DNA of 64,000 nucleotides from Rhizobiales bacterium 62-17 (GTDB taxonomy: Bacteria; Pseudomonadota; Alphaproteobacteria; Rhizobiales; Beijerinckiaceae). This document shows positions 18,928 through 28,058 of the stretch, piece by piece (position 1 is the stretch's first letter; each line of letters begins with the position of its first letter). The translations under genes and the position numbers were made by a program. Under the pieces are notes generated by a model. It was not told the DNA's origin. It saw only the letters and a list, made by a program, of their open reading frames with translations, and ran no database searches. The stretch spans positions 804,317-868,316 of the forward strand of contig MKVW01000001.1 in assembly GCA_001898965.1 (NCBI GenBank). The letters are read 5' to 3'.

Positions 18928-19959
18928 TTACACCAGGCACTTGTCGACGGTGCTGGTGCGTTCCATCCAATCGGGCACCGGCAGTTTCTTCTCGCGCAGG
19001 AAAGCCGGGTTGAACAGCTTCGATGCATAGCGCACGCCGGAATCGGCGAGCAGCGTCACGATCGTATGGCCCGGACCCATCTCCTTGGCCATGCGAATGG
19101 CGCCGGCGACATTGATGCCCGAGGAGCCGCCAAGCAGCAGGCCCTCGTGTTCGGCGAGTTCGAAGACGATCGGCAGCGCTTCCTCGTCCGGCACCTGGAA
19201 AGCCATGTCGATGGGCGCATCGACCAGATTGGCGGTGATGCGGCCCTGGCCGATGCCTTCGGTGATCGACGATCCCTCAGACTTCAGCGTGCCGGTGGTA
19301 TAGTAGGAATAGAGCGCCGCGCCCATCGGATCGGTGATAGCGATCTTGATGTCCTTGTTGCGCGCTTTCAGCGCCATGCCGACGCCGGCGAGCGAGCCGC
19401 CCGTGCCGACCGCGCAGGTGAAGCCGTCGACCTTGCCATCGGTCTGCGCATAGATCTCAGGCCCCGTCGTGTCGATATGGCCTTGCCGGTTGGCGACGTT
19501 GTCGAACTGATTGGCCCAGATCGCGCCATGCGGATGTTCCTTGGCCAGCTTCTCGGCGATGCGGCCCGAGACTTTCACGTAATTATTGGGATTGGAGTAG
19601 GGGACCGCCGGCACCTCGATCAGCTCGGCGCCCTGCAGCCGCAGCATGTCCTTCTTTTCCTGCGACTGGGTCTCAGGGATCACGATCACGGTGCGGAAGC
19701 CCATCGCATTGGCGACCAGCGCGATGCCGATGCCGGTATTGCCGGCCGTGCCCTCGACGATGATGCCGCCCGGCTTCAACTGGCCCTTGGCCACCGCGTC
19801 CTTGATGATCGCGAGGCCGGCCCGGTCCTTCACCGATCCACCCGGATTGACGAATTCCGCTTTGCCCAGAATGGTGCAGCCGGTCAGTTCGGAAGCGCGT
19901 TTCAGCTTGATCAGCGGCGTATTTCCGATTGCGCCGATCACATCCGGAACAAAACTCAT
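18928..19959 (-). CDS. cysK: Cysteine synthase A
   Basis: A 343-residue PLP enzyme that makes cysteine from O-acetylserine and sulfide. The PLP lysine is Lys44 in NPGGSVKDRAG. The substrate loop EGTAGNTGIGIALVA and the phosphate-binding CAVGTGGSLAGVG are present, with GGSSGINVAGA further on. The length and the YSNPNNYV segment match the longer CysK form of rhizobial genomes rather than the about 320-residue enterobacterial form. It ends 4 bases from the convergent cupin gene. The ATG at 19959 begins the typical PDVIGAIGNTPLIKL. Confidence 0.93.
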   Translation of the reverse strand: MSFVPDVIGAIGNTPLIKLKRASELTGCTILGKAEFVNPGGSVKDRAGLAIIKDAVAKGQLKPGGIIVEGTAGNTGIGIALVANAMGFRTVIVIPETQSQEKKDMLRLQGAELIEVPAVPYSNPNNYVKVSGRIAEKLAKEHPHGAIWANQFDNVANRQGHIDTTGPEIYAQTDGKVDGFTCAVGTGGSLAGVGMALKARNKDIKIAITDPMGAALYSYYTTGTLKSEGSSITEGIGQGRITANLVDAPIDMAFQVPDEEALPIVFELAEHEGLLLGGSSGINVAGAIRMAKEMGPGHTIVTLLADSGVRYASKLFNPAFLREKKLPVPDWMERTSTVDKCLV

Positions 19960-20066
19960 CGAAACGGCTCCTTATCCGCGCCGGGGCTTCCGGCGGGTGG
20001 ACCCGCCTTGCTCATCGCGCGCCAGCCTTGTCTAGGCTTTGCTGGCGCGCGGCGCAATCCGTGCGG

Positions 20067-21320
20067 TTACGACTTGCGGTAGACCATCTGGCGAACGTCG
20101 ATGGTCCCGGCGCGAAAGCCCGCCTCGCAATAGGATAGATAAAATTCCCACATGCGGCGGAAGCGCTCGTCGAAGCCCAGCGTCGTCAGGGACGGCCACT
20201 TTTCCAGGAAAGTGTCGCGCCACTGCGACAGTGTGCGGGCATAGTCGATGCCGAACATTCGGTCGGTCGCCAGCTTCAGGCCGTAGCGGTCGCCGAGCTC
20301 GCGCATGATCGTCGCCGTCGGCAGCATGCCGCCGGGGAAGATATAGCGGCGGATGAAATCCAGCTCGCGCCTGTAATTTGGATACAGCGCTTCCTGAATG
20401 GTGATCACTTGCAGACCGGCGATGCCGTCCGGCTTCAGGCGGTCGCGCAACTGACCGAAATAGGTCGTCCAATATTCCTCGCCGACCGCTTCGAACATTT
20501 CGATCGAGGCGATCCGATCGTAGAGGCCTTTTTCATCGCGATAGTCGAGGAACTTGATTTCGACTTTGTCGGACAGGCCGGCATCGGCCATGCGCTTGGT
20601 GGCGAAGTCGAACTGTTCCTGCGAAATCGTCAGGCCGGTGACCTTGCAGCCGATCTCGCGCGCCACATATTCGGCGAAGCCGCCCCAGCCGCAGCCGATC
20701 TCCAGCACGTGATGTTCGCGCTGGATGTTCATCTGCCGCGCCAGCTCGCGATATTTGCGCGTCTGCGCCGAAGCGAGATCGTTGTCGCCATCAGCATAGA
20801 TCGCCGACGAATAGGTCATCGTGCGGTCGAGCCACTGCGAATAGAACTTATTGCCGAGGTCGTAATGCGCGTGGATGTTGCGCTTCGAGCCCCACTTGGT
20901 GTTGCGGTTCATCCAGTGGCGGATCATCTGCACGAAACGGATGATCGGCTTGTCGGCGAGAAGTTTTTGGATGACCGGCTGGTTGTAGCAAAACAGCTCA
21001 AGGAATTTTTCGAGATCCTCGGCCGACCACATGCCCGACAGATAGGCATCGGCCACGCCGACCTCGCCGCCGCGCGCCACCTTTTCGGCGAACGCGACGT
21101 CATGCACGATCATCCGCGCATAGGGGCCGTCTTCGACACCGCCGAAACGGAAGGTTTTGCCATCAGGCATCTCGATGTCGAGCGTGCCATAGACCAGATG
21201 GGAACAGAGGTTGATCGCCTGACGGACGGCGAAGGGATAACTTTTGCCGAAGTCGGCGGCGTTGGCCGGAGTCACCGCGATCACATCCCGGCGGGCCGGT
21301 ACAGAGTTCGTTTCGCTCAT
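20067..21320 (-). CDS. cfa: Cyclopropane-fatty-acyl-phospholipid synthase
   Basis: A 417-residue SAM-dependent enzyme that adds a methylene bridge to unsaturated acyl chains of membrane lipids. The SAM site is VLEIGCGWGGFAEYVA, preceded by HYDLGNKFYSQWLDRTMTYSSAIY, both typical of the Cfa/CmaS family. The active-site region contains IEMFEAVGEEYW. The N-terminal about 120 residues form the lipid-binding domain (VADAYLSGMWSAEDL). The 220 bases upstream, to 21540, hold no supported gene; they contain a short ACGCGC/GCGCGT hairpin at 21331-21345 in the leader. Confidence 0.92.
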   Translation of the reverse strand: MSETNSVPARRDVIAVTPANAADFGKSYPFAVRQAINLCSHLVYGTLDIEMPDGKTFRFGGVEDGPYARMIVHDVAFAEKVARGGEVGVADAYLSGMWSAEDLEKFLELFCYNQPVIQKLLADKPIIRFVQMIRHWMNRNTKWGSKRNIHAHYDLGNKFYSQWLDRTMTYSSAIYADGDNDLASAQTRKYRELARQMNIQREHHVLEIGCGWGGFAEYVAREIGCKVTGLTISQEQFDFATKRMADAGLSDKVEIKFLDYRDEKGLYDRIASIEMFEAVGEEYWTTYFGQLRDRLKPDGIAGLQVITIQEALYPNYRRELDFIRRYIFPGGMLPTATIMRELGDRYGLKLATDRMFGIDYARTLSQWRDTFLEKWPSLTTLGFDERFRRMWEFYLSYCEAGFRAGTIDVRQMVYRKS

Positions 21321-21540
21321 GCCCTCGTTGACGCGCCAAGCGCGTTCCTCTGGCGTTTGTCAGCCCTCGGACACGGGAGCAGCGCCAAATCTGCCCTCGC
21401 GTCCTGCTGCGCCTTCAGAGTCAACGTCCGGTATGGCCGTCCAGATCACTGCCGAAGGTCGCGGCAACCGATTTGAACGGAAAAACGCAGAGCGTGCAAG
21501 ATGGTTGCCCAGATGGCAAAGCTGCGGCGGACGCGCGCCT

Positions 21541-22287
21541 TCAGACCGGTTCGCGGAAACGCTGCACTGCACCCTTGGGGATGTCGAGGATGCCGCCCGT
21601 CTCGGTCCAGTCGGGCATGCATAGATCGACGATCTTGGGCGCGATCTCTTCCGGCGCGGGCAGGCTCATCGGGTCTTCGCCGGGCATGAGCTGCGCGCGC
21701 ATTTTCGTGCGCACATAGCCGGGATTGACCAGCATCACTTTGACCTTCGAGGTGTTTTGCGTTTCCGCCGCGAACGTTCTGGCAACCGCATCGAGCGCCG
21801 CCTTCGATGTCGCATAGAGGCCGCGATAGGGCGAGAGGTCGGCCTTGTTGCCGGCGCCTGACGAGATGAACACGGCGCGGCCGGCATCTGACTGACGCAG
21901 CAACGCGTCGAAGGAGCGAATGAGGCGGTAGTTCGCCGTCACGTTCACCGCCATGACGTCGTTCCATTGCGGCGGGTCGAGGTGGGAGAGGGGCGTCGTC
22001 GGGCCCAGCAGTCCCGCATTGCCGACCAGGATGTCGAGCTTGCCCCACCGCTCGAAGACGGCGAGGCCGAGCCGGTCGATCGCGTCGAAATCTTTCAGGT
22101 CGCAGGGCACGAGGGTGGCGCTGCTGCCCTGCGTACGGATGGCGTCGTCAAGCTCCTCGAGCGCGCCTTGGGTGCGGGCCAGCGCGATGATATGGGCGCC
22201 GCGCTTGGCGAGTTCGAGGGCGACGGCGCGACCGATGCCGCGCGAGGCGCCGGTGACGAGGGCAACACGATTTTCAAGCGCCGACAT
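21541..22287 (-). CDS. Short-chain dehydrogenase/reductase
   Basis: A 248-residue classical SDR. The cofactor motif is VTGASRGIGRAVA near the N-terminus, NAG is in LVGNAGLL, the catalytic Ser is in FISSGAG and the catalytic YxxxK is YATSK. The Arg after the first strand suggests NADP. The in-frame TTG at 22302 gives a longer product, but the ATG at 22287 starts the family-like MSALENRVALVTG. It follows purF by 30 bases on the same strand, a pairing common in Rhizobiales, so it is probably in the cvpA-purF transcription unit. The substrate is unknown. Confidence 0.88.
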   Translation of the reverse strand: MSALENRVALVTGASRGIGRAVALELAKRGAHIIALARTQGALEELDDAIRTQGSSATLVPCDLKDFDAIDRLGLAVFERWGKLDILVGNAGLLGPTTPLSHLDPPQWNDVMAVNVTANYRLIRSFDALLRQSDAGRAVFISSGAGNKADLSPYRGLYATSKAALDAVARTFAAETQNTSKVKVMLVNPGYVRTKMRAQLMPGEDPMSLPAPEEIAPKIVDLCMPDWTETGGILDIPKGAVQRFREPV

Positions 22288-22317
22288 GCGCCAGGACTCC
22301 AAACATGAATGGCAGGC

Positions 22318-23898
22318 TTAGTCGACTTCAGCGAGCAGCGACAATTGCGTGCGCTGCTTCTCGGCACCGAGATCGGTGAGCGAGGTCGGATAGTCGCCGG
22401 TGAAGCAGTGATCGGTGAACTGCGGCCGGGCATTGTCGCGGCCGGGGAAGCCGGTGGCGCGATAGATGCCGTCGACGGAGAGGAAGGCCAGGGAATCCGC
22501 GCCGATATATTTGCAGATGCCTTCGAGATCGATCGAACCGTCGCGATGGCGCATGCGCGCAGCCAGCAGCTTGTCCTGCTGCGGCGTGTCGATGCCGTAA
22601 TAATCGGGATGGGTGATCGGCGGCGACGAAATCCGCATATGCACTTCGCGCGCGCCGGCATCGCGCATCATCTGCACGATCTTCACGGACGTCGTGCCGC
22701 GCACGATGGAATCGTCGATGAGGACGATGCTCTTGCCCTTCACCACGCCGCGATTGGCGCTGTGCTTGAGGCGGACGCCAAGCTCGCGCACCGATTGTGT
22801 CGGTTGAATGAAGGTGCGCCCGACATAATGGTTGCGGATGATGCCGAGTTCGAAGGGCAGACCCGATTGCCGCGCATAACCGATCGCCGCCGGCACGCCG
22901 GAGTCCGGCACCGGCACGACCACGTCGGCATTGACCGGCGCTTCGATGGCAAGCTGCGCGCCCATGCTCTTACGCACGTCATAAACAGAGCGCCCGTGCA
23001 CAATGGAGTCCGGCCGGGAGAAATAGATATACTCGAAGATACAGGGGCGGGCGGGCTGCGTCGGGAACGGCTTGTGGCTCTCCAGCGTGATCTTGCCGTC
23101 TTCCTGTTCGGAAATGACGACGATCTCTCCGTTCTCGATATCTCGGATGAATTTGGCGCCGATGATATCGAGCGCACAGGTCTCGGAGGCCAGGATATAG
23201 CGGCCATCGAGTTCGCCCAGCACGAGGGGGCGAATGCCGAGCGGGTCGCGGGCTCCGATCAGCTTCTTGTTGGTGAGCGCGACGAGCGAATAGGCGCCTT
23301 CGATCTGGCGGATCGCTTCGATGAAGCGTTCGAGAATGCGGGGGTGCCGGCTCTTGGCGACCAGATGCAGGATGACCTCGGTGTCGGAGGTCGACTGATA
23401 GATGGCGCCCGAGCGGATCAGTTCGCGCCGCAGGGTCAGCGCATTGGTCAGATTGCCGTTATGGCCGACAGCGAAACCGCCGGAATCGAGTTCGGCGAAC
23501 AGCGGCTGCACGTTGCGCAGAATGGTTTCGCCGGTGGTGGAATAGCGGACGTGGCCGACGGCGGAATGGCCGGGCAGGCGGTCGATGGTCGACTGTTTGG
23601 AGAAATGCTCGCCGACGAGACCGAGGCGACGCTCGGAGGAGAAGCGCTTGCCGTCGAAGGTGACGATACCGGCGGCTTCCTGGCCGCGGTGTTGCAGGGC
23701 ATGCAGGCCGAGCGCCGTGATGGCGGCGGCGTCCGGATGACCGAAAATACCGAAGACGCCGCATTCCTCGCGTAGGCTGTCGCCGTCGAAATCGAAGTCG
23801 TGCTGGTCCCCGGCGGAATGATCTCCCGAAGGACTATCCTCGTCAGCGGCGTCAACGCCCAAGCTCTCGCTCAGCCCGGATTGCGCGGCGTGCGTCAT
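22318..23898 (-). CDS. purF: Amidophosphoribosyltransferase
   Basis: A 526-residue enzyme of the first step of purine synthesis, converting PRPP and glutamine to phosphoribosylamine. It has an acidic N-terminal extension followed by EECGVFG; the nucleophile is Cys46, exposed by propeptide cleavage. The Ntn glutaminase domain has HRGQEAAGI and GHVRYSTTG. The phosphoribosyltransferase domain has the PRPP loop VLIDDSIVRGTTS and VPDSG. Cysteines for the Bacillus-type 4Fe-4S cluster are not apparent. It lies downstream of cvpA, as in many proteobacteria. Confidence 0.95.
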   Translation of the reverse strand: MTHAAQSGLSESLGVDAADEDSPSGDHSAGDQHDFDFDGDSLREECGVFGIFGHPDAAAITALGLHALQHRGQEAAGIVTFDGKRFSSERRLGLVGEHFSKQSTIDRLPGHSAVGHVRYSTTGETILRNVQPLFAELDSGGFAVGHNGNLTNALTLRRELIRSGAIYQSTSDTEVILHLVAKSRHPRILERFIEAIRQIEGAYSLVALTNKKLIGARDPLGIRPLVLGELDGRYILASETCALDIIGAKFIRDIENGEIVVISEQEDGKITLESHKPFPTQPARPCIFEYIYFSRPDSIVHGRSVYDVRKSMGAQLAIEAPVNADVVVPVPDSGVPAAIGYARQSGLPFELGIIRNHYVGRTFIQPTQSVRELGVRLKHSANRGVVKGKSIVLIDDSIVRGTTSVKIVQMMRDAGAREVHMRISSPPITHPDYYGIDTPQQDKLLAARMRHRDGSIDLEGICKYIGADSLAFLSVDGIYRATGFPGRDNARPQFTDHCFTGDYPTSLTDLGAEKQRTQLSLLAEVD

Positions 23899-24000
23899 GG
23901 CAAATTCCCCGATTCGGCTCGGTTGGAACGGTCCGGCCGCGGCAGAATGCGACTCGCGGGCGTCGTCACGAAGCCTACATAATCACATCGAACCGTTTTG

Positions 24001-24678
24001 TCAGGGGCGCTGGCCAGAAACTTGCGGGTTTCCCTGGGTAATCAGCGACTGGATGCGATTCCGGTCGGATGGCGACGGAGCCGCGTCGGTGCGCTGGCCG
24101 GGGGCCGCAGGGGCCGGATTGGCGGCCGGCGGCTGATCGCTTTCCGGGGCCGGCTGTTCGTCGCTGCCCGGGCGCTTCAGGCTCTTGAGGATGGCGCTTT
24201 CGGGGTCGGCGGGCAGGAGCGCCATCAGCTGGTCGCCGGTCGCCTGCAAGAGCGCCTTGGTGCGGGCCGTGCGGGCCCATTCCGGCTGAGTCTTTTCCGG
24301 CACCAGCCAGTTGAAGAACAGGAAGGCGACGACGCAGAGCAGCAGGCCGCGCGCGGCGCCGTAGAGGAAGCCGAGCGAGCGGTCGAGCGCGCCGATCTTG
24401 GAATCGAGAATCATGTCGGAAATCTTCACTGTGAAGATCGACACGATCACCAGCGAAGCGAAGAAGATCGCCGCGGCGGAGACGCCGATCGCGATGTTTT
24501 CCTTGCTGATATAGGGTTTTAGATAGGGCAGGCCGAGCGGATAGAAATAATAGGCGGCGACGGCGGCGGCGGCCCAGGAGGCGATGGCCAGAACCTCGCG
24601 CGTGAAGCCGCGCAACATGGCCAGAAATGCAGACAGGAGGACGACCGCAATAACGCCAAGATCAAGATAAGAGGGCAT
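24001..24678 (-). CDS. cvpA: CvpA-family inner-membrane protein
   Basis: A 225-residue membrane protein with about four N-terminal transmembrane helices (LGVIAVVLLSAFLAMLRG, IASWAAAAVAAYYFY, IAIGVSAAAIFFASLVIVSIF, GLLLCVVAFLFFNWL) and a cytosolic or periplasmic Pro/Ala/Ser-rich tail from about residue 150. CvpA is linked to colicin V production and to envelope stress; its molecular role is not settled. The ATG at 24678 was preferred because the longer open frame adds 44 residues with no family resemblance. It precedes purF by 102 bases. Confidence 0.87.
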   Translation of the reverse strand: MPSYLDLGVIAVVLLSAFLAMLRGFTREVLAIASWAAAAVAAYYFYPLGLPYLKPYISKENIAIGVSAAAIFFASLVIVSIFTVKISDMILDSKIGALDRSLGFLYGAARGLLLCVVAFLFFNWLVPEKTQPEWARTARTKALLQATGDQLMALLPADPESAILKSLKRPGSDEQPAPESDQPPAANPAPAAPGQRTDAAPSPSDRNRIQSLITQGNPQVSGQRP

Positions 24679-24826
24679 CGAAAATCGTCTCGCTATTGGC
24701 GTCCGCCACGCCAAGGAACCAATGATGCGCAGGCCATGACACCACTCCCTCAATGAGGAATGGTTTCCGCCGCGCGCCTCGCTTATAGCGAAGAAGCTTA
24801 GGGGCGTCACCTCTTGTTAATAACGG

Positions 24827-26236
24827 TTAGGCGGTGCCCACAGCTCTTGGCCGCTGCGGCGCCGGGGCGCGCCGGCCGGCGCCAGAAGCAGCAATATCAG
24901 CGACCAAGGCGGTGATATGGCCGCAGGCGCGCAGGCTGAGCGGGCCGGCCTCGCCACTCTGATCTGGGCCAACGGCGGCCTTGAAGCCAAGCTTCGCCGC
25001 CTCCTTGATTCGCTGCCCGGCATGGGTCACCGGCCGCACCGCCCCGGACAGGCCCAGTTCGCCGAAATAGACCGTTTCCGCCGGCAGAGGCGCGCCGGTG
25101 AGCGACGAGACCAGGGCGGCGGCAGCCGCCAAATCCGCCGCCGGCTCGTTCACCCGCAGGCCGCCGGCGACATTGAGATAGACATCATATTGCCCAAGCC
25201 GCAGGCCGCCATGGGCCTCCAGCACCGCCAGCACCATGGACAGCCGCGCCGGATCCCAGCCGACGACCGCGCGCCGGGGCGTGCCGAGCGATGTCGGCGC
25301 CACCAGGGCCTGAACCTCGACCAGCACCGGCCGCGTGCCCTCCATGCCAGCGAACACCGCCGCGCCCGGCGCCGAGGTGTCGCGGCCCGACAGGAACAAG
25401 GCGGACGGATTGGCGACTTCGCTCAAGCCCGAGCCGGTCATTTCGAAAACGCCGATTTCGTCGGTCGGCCCGAAGCGGTTCTTCACCGCGCGCAAAATGC
25501 GGAACTGATGGCCGCCGTCGCCTTCGAAGGAGACCACCGCATCGACCATATGCTCGACGACGCGCGGCCCGGCGATCTGGCCGTCCTTGGTGACATGGCC
25601 GACGAGAATGACGCAGGCGCCCGTGGTCTTGGCGAAGCGAATAAGCGCCTGCGCCGCACCGCGAACTTGCGTGACGGTGCCGGGCGCGGCTTCCACCGTG
25701 CTCGTCCACATGGTCTGAATGGAATCGATGATGACCAGGGCCGGCTGCTTGCCCTGTTTCAGGGTCGCGAGAATGTCCTCGACGCTGGTCTCGGCCGCGA
25801 GTTCGACGGGGGCTGAGGCCAGCCCGAGACGGGCGGCGCGCAGGCGCACCTGCGCCACGGCCTCTTCGCCGGAAATGTAGACGACCCGATGCTTCTTCAT
25901 CGCCAAGGTGGCGCAGGCCTGAATCAGCAGGGTCGATTTGCCGATGCCTGGCTCACCGCCAATCAGGATCACCGAGCCCGGCACCAGGCCACCGCCCGCC
26001 ACCCGGTCGAATTCGGTGATGCCGGAGACGATGCGCGGCGCTTCCTTGCTCTGGCCGTCGAGGCCTTCGAGCGCGAAGACGCGGCCCTTGCCGGCGGCGG
26101 CCCGGGCACCGATGCCCGAGGAAGGCGCTTCCTCGACGATCGTGTTCCATTCCTCGCAGGCCTCGCAGCGGCCCTGCCAGCGTTGGCTGACCGCGCCGCA
26201 GTTTTGGCAGACGAACGTGCTGTGGGGCTTGGCCAT
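24827..26236 (-). CDS. radA: DNA repair protein RadA
   Basis: A 469-residue RecA-like ATPase that drives branch migration in recombinational repair. It has the N-terminal C4 zinc finger CQNCG...CEAC (residues 10-27), Walker A GGEPGIGKST (93-102), the RadA-specific KNRFG motif in RAVKNRFGPTDEIGVFEM and a C-terminal Lon-like domain. It is preceded 15 bases upstream by a 65-residue gene and followed by cvpA, the usual radA-cvpA-purF order. Its usual upstream neighbour alr is 11.7 kb away in this window. Confidence 0.95.
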   Translation of the reverse strand: MAKPHSTFVCQNCGAVSQRWQGRCEACEEWNTIVEEAPSSGIGARAAAGKGRVFALEGLDGQSKEAPRIVSGITEFDRVAGGGLVPGSVILIGGEPGIGKSTLLIQACATLAMKKHRVVYISGEEAVAQVRLRAARLGLASAPVELAAETSVEDILATLKQGKQPALVIIDSIQTMWTSTVEAAPGTVTQVRGAAQALIRFAKTTGACVILVGHVTKDGQIAGPRVVEHMVDAVVSFEGDGGHQFRILRAVKNRFGPTDEIGVFEMTGSGLSEVANPSALFLSGRDTSAPGAAVFAGMEGTRPVLVEVQALVAPTSLGTPRRAVVGWDPARLSMVLAVLEAHGGLRLGQYDVYLNVAGGLRVNEPAADLAAAAALVSSLTGAPLPAETVYFGELGLSGAVRPVTHAGQRIKEAAKLGFKAAVGPDQSGEAGPLSLRACGHITALVADIAASGAGRRAPAPQRPRAVGTA

Positions 26237-26251
26237 GGAACGGGGAAACTC

Positions 26252-26449
26252 TTACGAAGCCGCGCGGGCGCTGTCTTTGCCGATATAGATACGCAGGTCG
26301 CGCAATTGCCTCTCGAGCGCATTCTCGGCCCTTTCCAACTGGGCCAGGGCGGCCTGGATGGAGGCGGTCGCATCCTCGAACGAGCCGGCCGGCGCAAGCC
26401 GCTGGGTGAAACGCTGCTCGGCGGCGGGGCGGGTCTCGGGATGGGTCAT
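26252..26449 (-). CDS. Small coiled-coil protein upstream of radA
   Basis: A 65-residue protein that I do not recognise. Residues 23-58 form a likely amphipathic coiled coil (FEDATASIQAALAQLERAENALERQLRDLR). The start ATG has GAGGA at good spacing. It ends 15 bases before the radA start, so the two are almost certainly co-transcribed. Its role may be linked to radA only through the operon. Confidence 0.6.
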   Translation of the reverse strand: MTHPETRPAAEQRFTQRLAPAGSFEDATASIQAALAQLERAENALERQLRDLRIYIGKDSARAAS

Positions 26450-26561
26450 CGGATGTCCTCAACGGCTCTCTGAACTGATGAGAACAATACAGGAACAAAA
26501 TCGATTCGGCTACTCCGAGCTTTGGAAAACTGATCTGGGCGCGTTACGGGAGAGGATGGCT

Positions 26562-27098
26562 ATGCGTGCGGGCGAAGTGCTGATCCTGACCGGGCCGCCG
26601 GGGTCGGGAAAGACGACGACGGCCAAGGCCCTGGCGGCCGAGCCGGGCGCGCCGAAAGTGCATCTGCATGCAGACGACTTCTGGCGTTTCATCAAGAACG
26701 GGGCGGTGGCGCCGTATCTGCCGGAAGCCCATGCGCAGAACGAGGTGGTCATCGCCGCCTTGGCCCGGACGGCTCAGGCCTATGCGGCGGGCGGCTATTT
26801 CGTCGTGGTCGATGGCATCATCGGCCCTTGGTTCCTGAAGCCGTTCCCGGCGCTGAACGTACCGCTCCACTACATCGTTCTGCAGCCAGCCCTCGAAGAA
26901 GCCATCGCCCGTTGCGGCGCGCGGGGCGGTGACACGCTGAGCGATCCGCAGACGATCACCGCGCTGTATGATCAGTTCTCCGCATTGGGTGCGCTGAAGC
27001 GGCATGCCTTGCCGGCGCAAGGGCACAGCCGGCAGGACACGCTGGACGCCGTGATCAAAGCCGTCGGTGAAGGTGCGTTTCGCCTACCGCCGGGCTAG
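26562..27098 (+). CDS. P-loop kinase / AAA-type ATP-binding protein
   Basis: A 178-residue protein with Walker A GPPGSGKTTTAKALA near the N-terminus and HLHADDFWRFI just after, a layout seen in chloramphenicol phosphotransferase-like, zeta-toxin-like and small-molecule kinases. The phosphorylated substrate is unknown. The start is decided by the ribosome-binding site: GGGAGAGG (26548-26555) is six bases from the ATG at 26562. ATGs at 26478 and 26556 are in frame, but the latter abuts the site and the former lacks one. Its stop codon and that of the convergent HD gene share the four bases CTAG at 27095-27098. Confidence 0.78.
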   Translation: MRAGEVLILTGPPGSGKTTTAKALAAEPGAPKVHLHADDFWRFIKNGAVAPYLPEAHAQNEVVIAALARTAQAYAAGGYFVVVDGIIGPWFLKPFPALNVPLHYIVLQPALEEAIARCGARGGDTLSDPQTITALYDQFSALGALKRHALPAQGHSRQDTLDAVIKAVGEGAFRLPPG

Positions 27099-27916
27099 AG
27101 AAAATTATTCGGCCAGATCAGGCTGCGCCACATATGCGAGGACGGGCTGTCGTCGAAACCGAGGCCTTCCTTGGGCTGGCGGAAATGGCGGCCGATGATA
27201 TCGGTGAAATCGTCGAGATCGACTTTGGCGTTCGGATCGAACGAATAGAGATCGTTCAGCGTCACCAGCCGCGCCGACATGTACCATTTGTGATTGCGGG
27301 CGTGTTCGGCCGCGCGCTTTACATAATCCGGTGGAACGTAGTCCTCGCCGAAGGTGCGCGTGTAAAGCTCGGGATATTCGTAGCCGACGCTCGGATCGGG
27401 GAAGAAGCGCAGCGCCTGATGATACCGGATCGCCCAGGACATCTCCTCGTCCACATAGGGTTCGATCATCTGCGCGCCATGATAACCGTGATCGGTGCGG
27501 ATATAGCAGGTGACGGCGATGTCATGCAGCAGGCAGGCGAGGACCAGCTTTTCCGGCAGGCCGTTCTTGCGCGCCAGATTGGCGCTCTGCAGCAGATGGT
27601 TGTTGTGCGGGTTGTTCAGCATGACCCGCTTTTTCAGATAGTCCATCAGCGTCGGCTTTTCCGGCATCGGCGGCAGGCGCGGTTCGTCATGCATGAGGTG
27701 CAGGCCCTGCGAGCGCGGCAACCCACCTTTGGAGAAAGCATCGATATTGCCGAACCAGGGAATGGCGACATGGCGATCGAGCACGCCCATCATCGCGTGT
27801 TCGAGCAGTTCGTCCTTGGCGTCATGGCTCATACCCGGCGTGACTTGGGCGGCGGCAATCTTGCCGGCTTCGGTCGTAAGGTCATCTTGTGAGGTGATCG
27901 GTGCTGCGTTCTGCAT
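27095..27916 (-). CDS. HD-domain metal protein, copy A
   Basis: A 273-residue protein with an HD fold. Candidate metal ligands are His107, His131-Asp132 (LLHDIAV), His143 (TDHGY), His166 (RYHQALRFF) and Asp222. A His...HisAsp...His...His...Asp series is typical of bimetallic HD proteins, including diiron oxygenases of the PhnZ/MIOX type and phosphohydrolases. It aligns without gaps to the next gene (28059-28880), with 220 of 273 residues identical by hand count, so the pair arose by tandem duplication. The ATG at 27916 follows GGGAGAGAG; a longer frame upstream is not family-like. The substrate is unknown. Confidence 0.8.
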   Translation of the reverse strand: MQNAAPITSQDDLTTEAGKIAAAQVTPGMSHDAKDELLEHAMMGVLDRHVAIPWFGNIDAFSKGGLPRSQGLHLMHDEPRLPPMPEKPTLMDYLKKRVMLNNPHNNHLLQSANLARKNGLPEKLVLACLLHDIAVTCYIRTDHGYHGAQMIEPYVDEEMSWAIRYHQALRFFPDPSVGYEYPELYTRTFGEDYVPPDYVKRAAEHARNHKWYMSARLVTLNDLYSFDPNAKVDLDDFTDIIGRHFRQPKEGLGFDDSPSSHMWRSLIWPNNFL

Positions 27917-28058
27917 GTCTCTCTCCCGGTATTTTTGCCCGATGTTTTTGCCCGATGGCTTTCCCATATGCTTATGACAAAGCGCGACACCTGCGGAAGA
28001 TGCCGCGCTTGCGAGGAACCTGAATGTATTGTGCGCGACCGTTGAGGCCGAACGAACT

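Noticed and set aside
22309..23775. A 488-codon open frame on the plus strand opposite purF
   Set aside because: It is antisense to purF and without recognisable motifs; the frame is open only because of codon bias on the other strand.
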